Source: Saxidomus purpurata | Lineage: Eukaryota; Mollusca; Bivalvia; Venerida; Veneridae | Assembly (NCBI GenBank): GCA_022818135.1 | Contig: JAFMSR010000006.1 | Location: 35,194,997-35,258,996, forward strand | Direction of reading: 5' to 3' | DNA length: 64,000 nt | Shown: in pieces, positions 60,110 through 64,000 of the stretch | How positions within the stretch are numbered: the stretch's first letter is position 1 | Layout: every line of letters starts with the position of its first letter | Position numbers and translations under genes: made by a program | The notes under the pieces: generated by a model | The model's input: only the letters and a program-made list of their open reading frames with translations | Database searches by the model: none | Told to the model about the DNA's origin: nothing

Positions 60110-61930
60110 GCAATTTTCTGATACAAGCAGTACACTGTTAGAGGAACTGGTTCCCCTGTATTTCCCTCATCCAGACTGGTTCTGTACACAAGTGTTCAAT
60201 GGTCTGACACAAGCAGTTCACTGTTACCTGTATCAACAAGGGCTGGTTCCCCTGTATTTCCCTCATCCAGACTGGTTCTGTACACAAGTGTTCCATGGTC
60301 AAATGACACAAGCAGTACACTGTTACCTGTATCAACAAGAGGGACTGGTTCCCTTGTTTTTCCACCATCCAGACTGTTTCTGTACACAAGTATTCCACAG
60401 TCTGACACAAGCAGTTCACTGTTACCTGTATCAACAAGAAGGACTGGTTCTCCTGTATTTCCCTCATCCAGACTGTTATTGTACACAAGTGTTCCACAGT
60501 CTGACACAAGCAGTTCACTGTTACCTGTATCAACAAGAAGGACTGGTTTTCCTGTATTTCCCTCATCCAGACTGTTATTGTACACAAGTATTCCACAGTC
60601 TGACACAAGCAGTTCACTGTTACCTGTATCAACAAGAAGGACTGGTTCTCCTGTATTTCCCTCATCCAGACTGTTATTGTACACAAGTGTTCCACAGTCT
60701 GACACAAGCAGTTCACTGTTACCTGTATCAACAAAAGGAACTGGTTTTCCTGTATTTCCCTCATCCAGACTGTTATTGTACACAAGTGTTCTATGTCTGA
60801 CACAAGCAGTACACTGTTACCTGTATTAACAAGAGGGACTGGTTCCCTTGTTTTTCCACCATCCAGACTGTTATTGTACACAAGTGTTCCATGGTCTGAC
60901 ACAAGCAGTACACTGTTACCTGTATCAACAAGAAGGATTGGTTTTCCTGTATTTCCCTCATCCAGACTGTTATTGTACACAAGTGTTCAATGGTCTGACA
61001 CAAGCAGTACACTGTTACCTGTATCAACAAGGACTGGTTCTCCTGTATTTCCCTCATCCAGACTGGTTCTGTACACAAGTGTTCCATGGTCTGACACAAG
61101 CAGTACACCGTTACCTGTATCAACAAGAAGGACTGGTTCTCCTGTATTTCCCTCATCCAGACTGTTATTGTACACAAGTATTCCACAGTCTGACACAAGC
61201 AGTACACTGTTACCTGTATCAACAAGATTGATGGTTCCCTTGATTTTCCACCATCCAGACTTGTACTTACAAAAGTGTTCCATGGTCTGACACAAGCAGT
61301 TCACTGTTACCTGTATCAACAAAAGGGACTGGTTCTCCTGTATTTCCGTCATCCAAACTGTTCTGTACACTACTGTTCCATGGTCTGACACAAGCATTAC
61401 ACTGTTACCTGTATTAACAAGAGGGACTGGTTCCCTTGTTTTTCCACCATCCAGACTGTTTCTGTACACAAGTATTCCACAGTCTGACACAAGCAGTTCA
61501 CTGTTACCTGTATCAACAAGAAGGACTGGTTCTCCTGTATTTCCCTCATCCAGACTGTTTTGTACACAAGTGTTCTATGTCTGACACAAGCAGTTCACTG
61601 TTACCTGTATCAACAAAAGGGACTGGTTCCCCTGTATTTCCCTCATCCAGACTGGTTCTGTCCAATACTGTTCCATGGTCTGATACAAGCATTACACTGT
61701 TACCTGTATTAACAAGAGGGACTGGTTCCCTTGTTTTTCCACCATCCAGACTGTTTCTGTACACAAGTGTTCCACAGTCTGACACAAGCAGTACACTGTT
61801 ACCTGTATCAACAAGAGGGACTGGTTCCCTTGTTTTTCCCTCATCCAGACTGGTTCTGTCCAATACTGTTCCATGGTCTGATACAAGCAGTACATTATCA
61901 TCTGGATCAAACCCTGTAATTGCGGGCCGC
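60110..61930 (-). repeat. 99-bp minisatellite derived from a propeller exon (~18 units)
   Basis: The marker CTGACACAAGCAGT recurs about 19 times at roughly 99-bp spacing. On the minus strand each unit encodes 33 residues of the form NSxLLVSDxGTLVYxxSLDE..., resembling a YWTD-type propeller blade, and includes the donor-like CAG|GTAACAG. Six units (60,196-60,783) and the three next to the intact exon (61,546-61,863) stay open in the blade frame. Others carry indels; the same one-base loss (CTATGTCTG) appears near 60,790 and 61,572, so it was copied with the repeat. Open frames on the plus strand are shadows. Confidence 0.85.
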
Positions 61931-61938
61931 TGCCGCCG
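61803..61938 (-). CDS. Propeller-blade exon of a receptor-like gene
   Basis: It encodes ITGFDPDDNVLLVSDHGTV, then LDRTSLDEGKTREPVPLVDT, similar to the repeat of LDL-receptor class B (YWTD) propellers. The donor is GATACAG|GTAACA in phase 1, which joins in frame with the EGF exon at 59,975. Two acceptors are possible: AATATAG|CGGCGG (start 61,938, phase 0) or AATTACAG|GG (start 61,913, phase 1, giving a 111-bp symmetrical exon). The first follows a better pyrimidine tract. DPDDN here versus DTGNS in the array shows this is the founder end of the repeat. Confidence 0.55.
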
Positions 61939-62335
61939 CTATATTTAATACATGGTGAGTAAAAGATGCATGGAGACTTAAGCACTAGATCGAACATATG
62001 CGTCTCTCTTCATTATAAAATTGAGGTACTTCTGAGATGAAAACTGTAGACACAGTCAATTTTTTTAGAAAAGCAAGAGTTGTCGTTTGTAATTGAGTTG
62101 TCGTTCGTTTCATAGAGGGCGCAATCTAATCTACGCTGATAAAAATAGAAAAAAGCGCTTTTCACGTTTCAGTCGCAATCTACGCCGAGAAAAATGGATA
62201 TATGATTGCTTTTTCTACTTACACAGATTTTGACATTATAGAAATGAAGTGCAGTCGACTGAATATTCTTTGATGGCCTTTTTAAATATATATGATATTA
62301 TATTAAGTAATTTTTTCCCATAACATGTAAGTCTG
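61939..62335. other. Probable intron or upstream region
   Basis: A duplicated segment GCAATCTA(ATCTA)CGC-GA(T/G)AAAAAT lies at about 62,121 and 62,172. GAGTTGTCGTT occurs twice (62,079-62,112). No exon identified. Confidence 0.35.
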
Positions 62336-62427
62336 TCTCCATGGTGTAATGGATAAAGCCGATAGCTCAAACACTTTTGTGTACGTGTTCTTTTACGAAT
62401 CCAAGAGTTCGAATCCCATCAGCACCC
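62335..62427 (+). tRNA. tRNA-Arg-like relic with Pol III-type terminator
   Basis: GTCTCCATGGTGTAATGGATAA (in pieces: A box TGGTGTAATGG at 62,342) and B box GAGTTCGAATCCC (62,405-62,417) resemble tRNA-Arg. A long 52-nt gap separates them, as in an intron-bearing tRNA. The acceptor and T stems pair poorly. An 11-T run follows within about 15 bases. It is most likely a tRNA pseudogene or SINE head. Confidence 0.4.
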
Positions 62428-64000
62428 AATTTTTTTTTTTACTTTTTTTCTGCTGTTTTAATAATCATTTTTAGCTTTTTAACCATTTAAGAATATTTTA
62501 CGGCAAATAATCATAAAAATCTTCATTCATGTCAAATTAATAAGGATAATGGTAATGAAAAATTGAGACATACCAGGAACGGTCTATAGAGCATTCCTGA
62601 ACATACTGTATAAATATTATTTGATAAAAGTAAAGTTTCGATACTGCAGGTCAGTCAGTAGATTTGGTGTTGTGTCAGGTTTTGCTTGTTCAACAAGAAT
62701 TGGTTTCCTCGAGTTCTTTTGGGGTCATGCCTCAATATCAACCATCACCAATTTCCAAAATATTTACATGGGATTATTGTTTGTTGGCCCCCTGTGATAC
62801 TTTGTATCACAGTTTTTCTTGTATTAATATTGCATTTACCAGAATCTTAATTGACAAGAAGTGGCATATGAGCCTGCTTTAGAATTATTATTCTATAATG
62901 CTTTAGTTCTGCAAAGCTAAAGTTTGGCAGTAAACACAACATGTACAACAACCAATGTTGGATGATCAAAACCACCCCCAGTTACAACCGCCCGTCAATA
63001 TTCCAAAAGTCATTACCAGTCAATACTGGTCGATTTGGGGTCAAAGGAATATTTTGTGATCACTTTTAGTTGTCTTAATGTGAAAAAATATTCATACTGA
63101 TAATATAAAGGTAAAGTTCAGCTAAATCTACTGGTCAATACAGTGTTCCCACTCAGTATTTTTTTCAAGGGTATACTTACCCCCTGGACACAAAAATATG
63201 GGGTAAATCTCGATTTTTGGGGGTATCCTGGTGGGTTGTATTACCGGTGGGTGTATTTAAGTTTCAGAAACAAATTCTGAAAAGAATTATGACCATTCAC
63301 CTGATATATTTGATTTGTTATTGTCTAATACATTTTATTTATAATTTATGTAAAAGACAGATCATGTTAAGAATTCTTTCAAAGTAAAACATACGCAAAC
63401 GTAAACACCATTTAGTCTTTTTTTAGTAACAGTCTTGGAGGGTAATATCGGTGCATTGGTAAATTTCTATCCCATGTCGTTCTTCAGGTCAAATATAACA
63501 AATACTTGTAATTCAGTCAGTGTCATTCAGGTTAGTCACTAGGTTAGTCCTCTGCAATTTTTTAATCCCTAGCATATAAAACAATGTAATAAAAATGTGT
63601 TTCAACAAGCCAAGTGTTAAAACATTTAAAAGAATCACTGTTAAATAACAGTGTTTGATACAGCGAGTGTTGGGGTTGAAACATTTAGGGTTCATATACC
63701 TAAAATTTGTAAATCTCACACCATGTTATTTAGCATGTATCAGTGTCTCTGTACAATATGCTAATTATGTTGTGACGTCATTCACAAGTTATGTTTGGAT
63801 CATTTTTCGGAATGCCCCGGTAATATACGACCACTGGTAATACCCGCCCTGACTATATGAAAATTATATGATATAGTCAAGCGGCGACCGTTTAAAATTT
63901 TTACAACCCACGGCAAGCACTTGTTATAAAACCATTTCGAGTACTTTTTCCGACTTTTAACACTACTCGTAGTTGTTTCAGTACTTGTGGATGGTAACTC
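62428..64000. other. Non-coding, nothing recognised
   Basis: No gene supported to the end of the window. A T-rich run (62,430-62,450) and a GGGGTAAATCTCG / GGGGGTATCC stretch near 63,200 are the only features of note. Confidence 0.35.

Noticed and set aside
60108..61948. Several long open frames on the plus strand (up to 230 codons) in the 99-bp array
   Set aside because: They are shadows of a repeat whose length is a multiple of three. The blade-like, splice-compatible reading is on the minus strand.

Overview
The window looks like nuclear DNA of a marine bivalve mollusc. It is AT-rich, has intron-bearing genes and GT-AG splice sites, and is dominated by repeat families whose signatures (CTATATCGCTCACCTG, GGGGGCATAAAA, GGGGGTATA, long GACGGACGG tracts) I know from memory as abundant in bivalve genomes. 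The species cannot be named from the sequence, and no database search was run.

Genes are sparse. I can support two host loci. (1) A complete small plus-strand gene at 50,891-54,538 has four coding exons and encodes 115 aa with an atypical RING-like finger followed by a C2H2 finger. Its introns hold old repeats. (2) Part of a minus-strand extracellular receptor-like gene lies at about 61,938-59,835. One exon resembles a blade of an LDL-receptor YWTD propeller and another encodes an EGF-like module. Between and overlapping them is a 1.8-kb array of 99-bp (33-codon) repeats that copies the propeller exon and its splice donor. The two genes converge.

The rest is mobile-element sediment. 0.5-2 kb: LINE fragments and a palindromic repeat. 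3.66-8.58 kb: a decayed L1/Tx1-like LINE on the minus strand, split by a 1,228-bp insertion with a 5-bp target duplication. 11.3-13.6 kb: two more LINE wrecks. 9-11.2, 13.6-16.5, 18-22.3, 24-29, 33.7-42.8, 48.4-50 and 51-52.3 kb: at least six families of non-autonomous tandem-repeat elements. Three TIR elements are delimited with target duplications: a hAT-like one (29,902-31,046), one with TIRs of about 100 bp (56,729-57,558) and a TA-flanked one (43,205-43,813). Several tRNA-like heads are scattered through the window; the one at 17,566-17,640 folds almost completely.

The most interesting system is the set of tandem-repeat elements, named F1-F6 here. Unrelated in monomer sequence (145-178 bp), they share one architecture. 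At the left end (plus coordinates) is A-A-C-(A/T)-A-G-A-G, a short perfect hairpin and a short inverted-repeat motif. The interior is a tandem array and a GGAC-rich microsatellite. At the right end a hairpin contains the complement of the left motif, followed by AAAA. Read on the minus strand this is a hairpin followed by CTC-T(A/T)G-TT at the 3' end, which is Helitron/Helentron-like. One family (F3, 37,541-39,664) carries, in the expected strand and position, the C-terminal part of an AP-type endonuclease domain, as expected of a deletion derivative of an endonuclease-encoding Helentron. Every copy I could orient lies on the same strand, and different families are inserted at the same A-run site inside one another.
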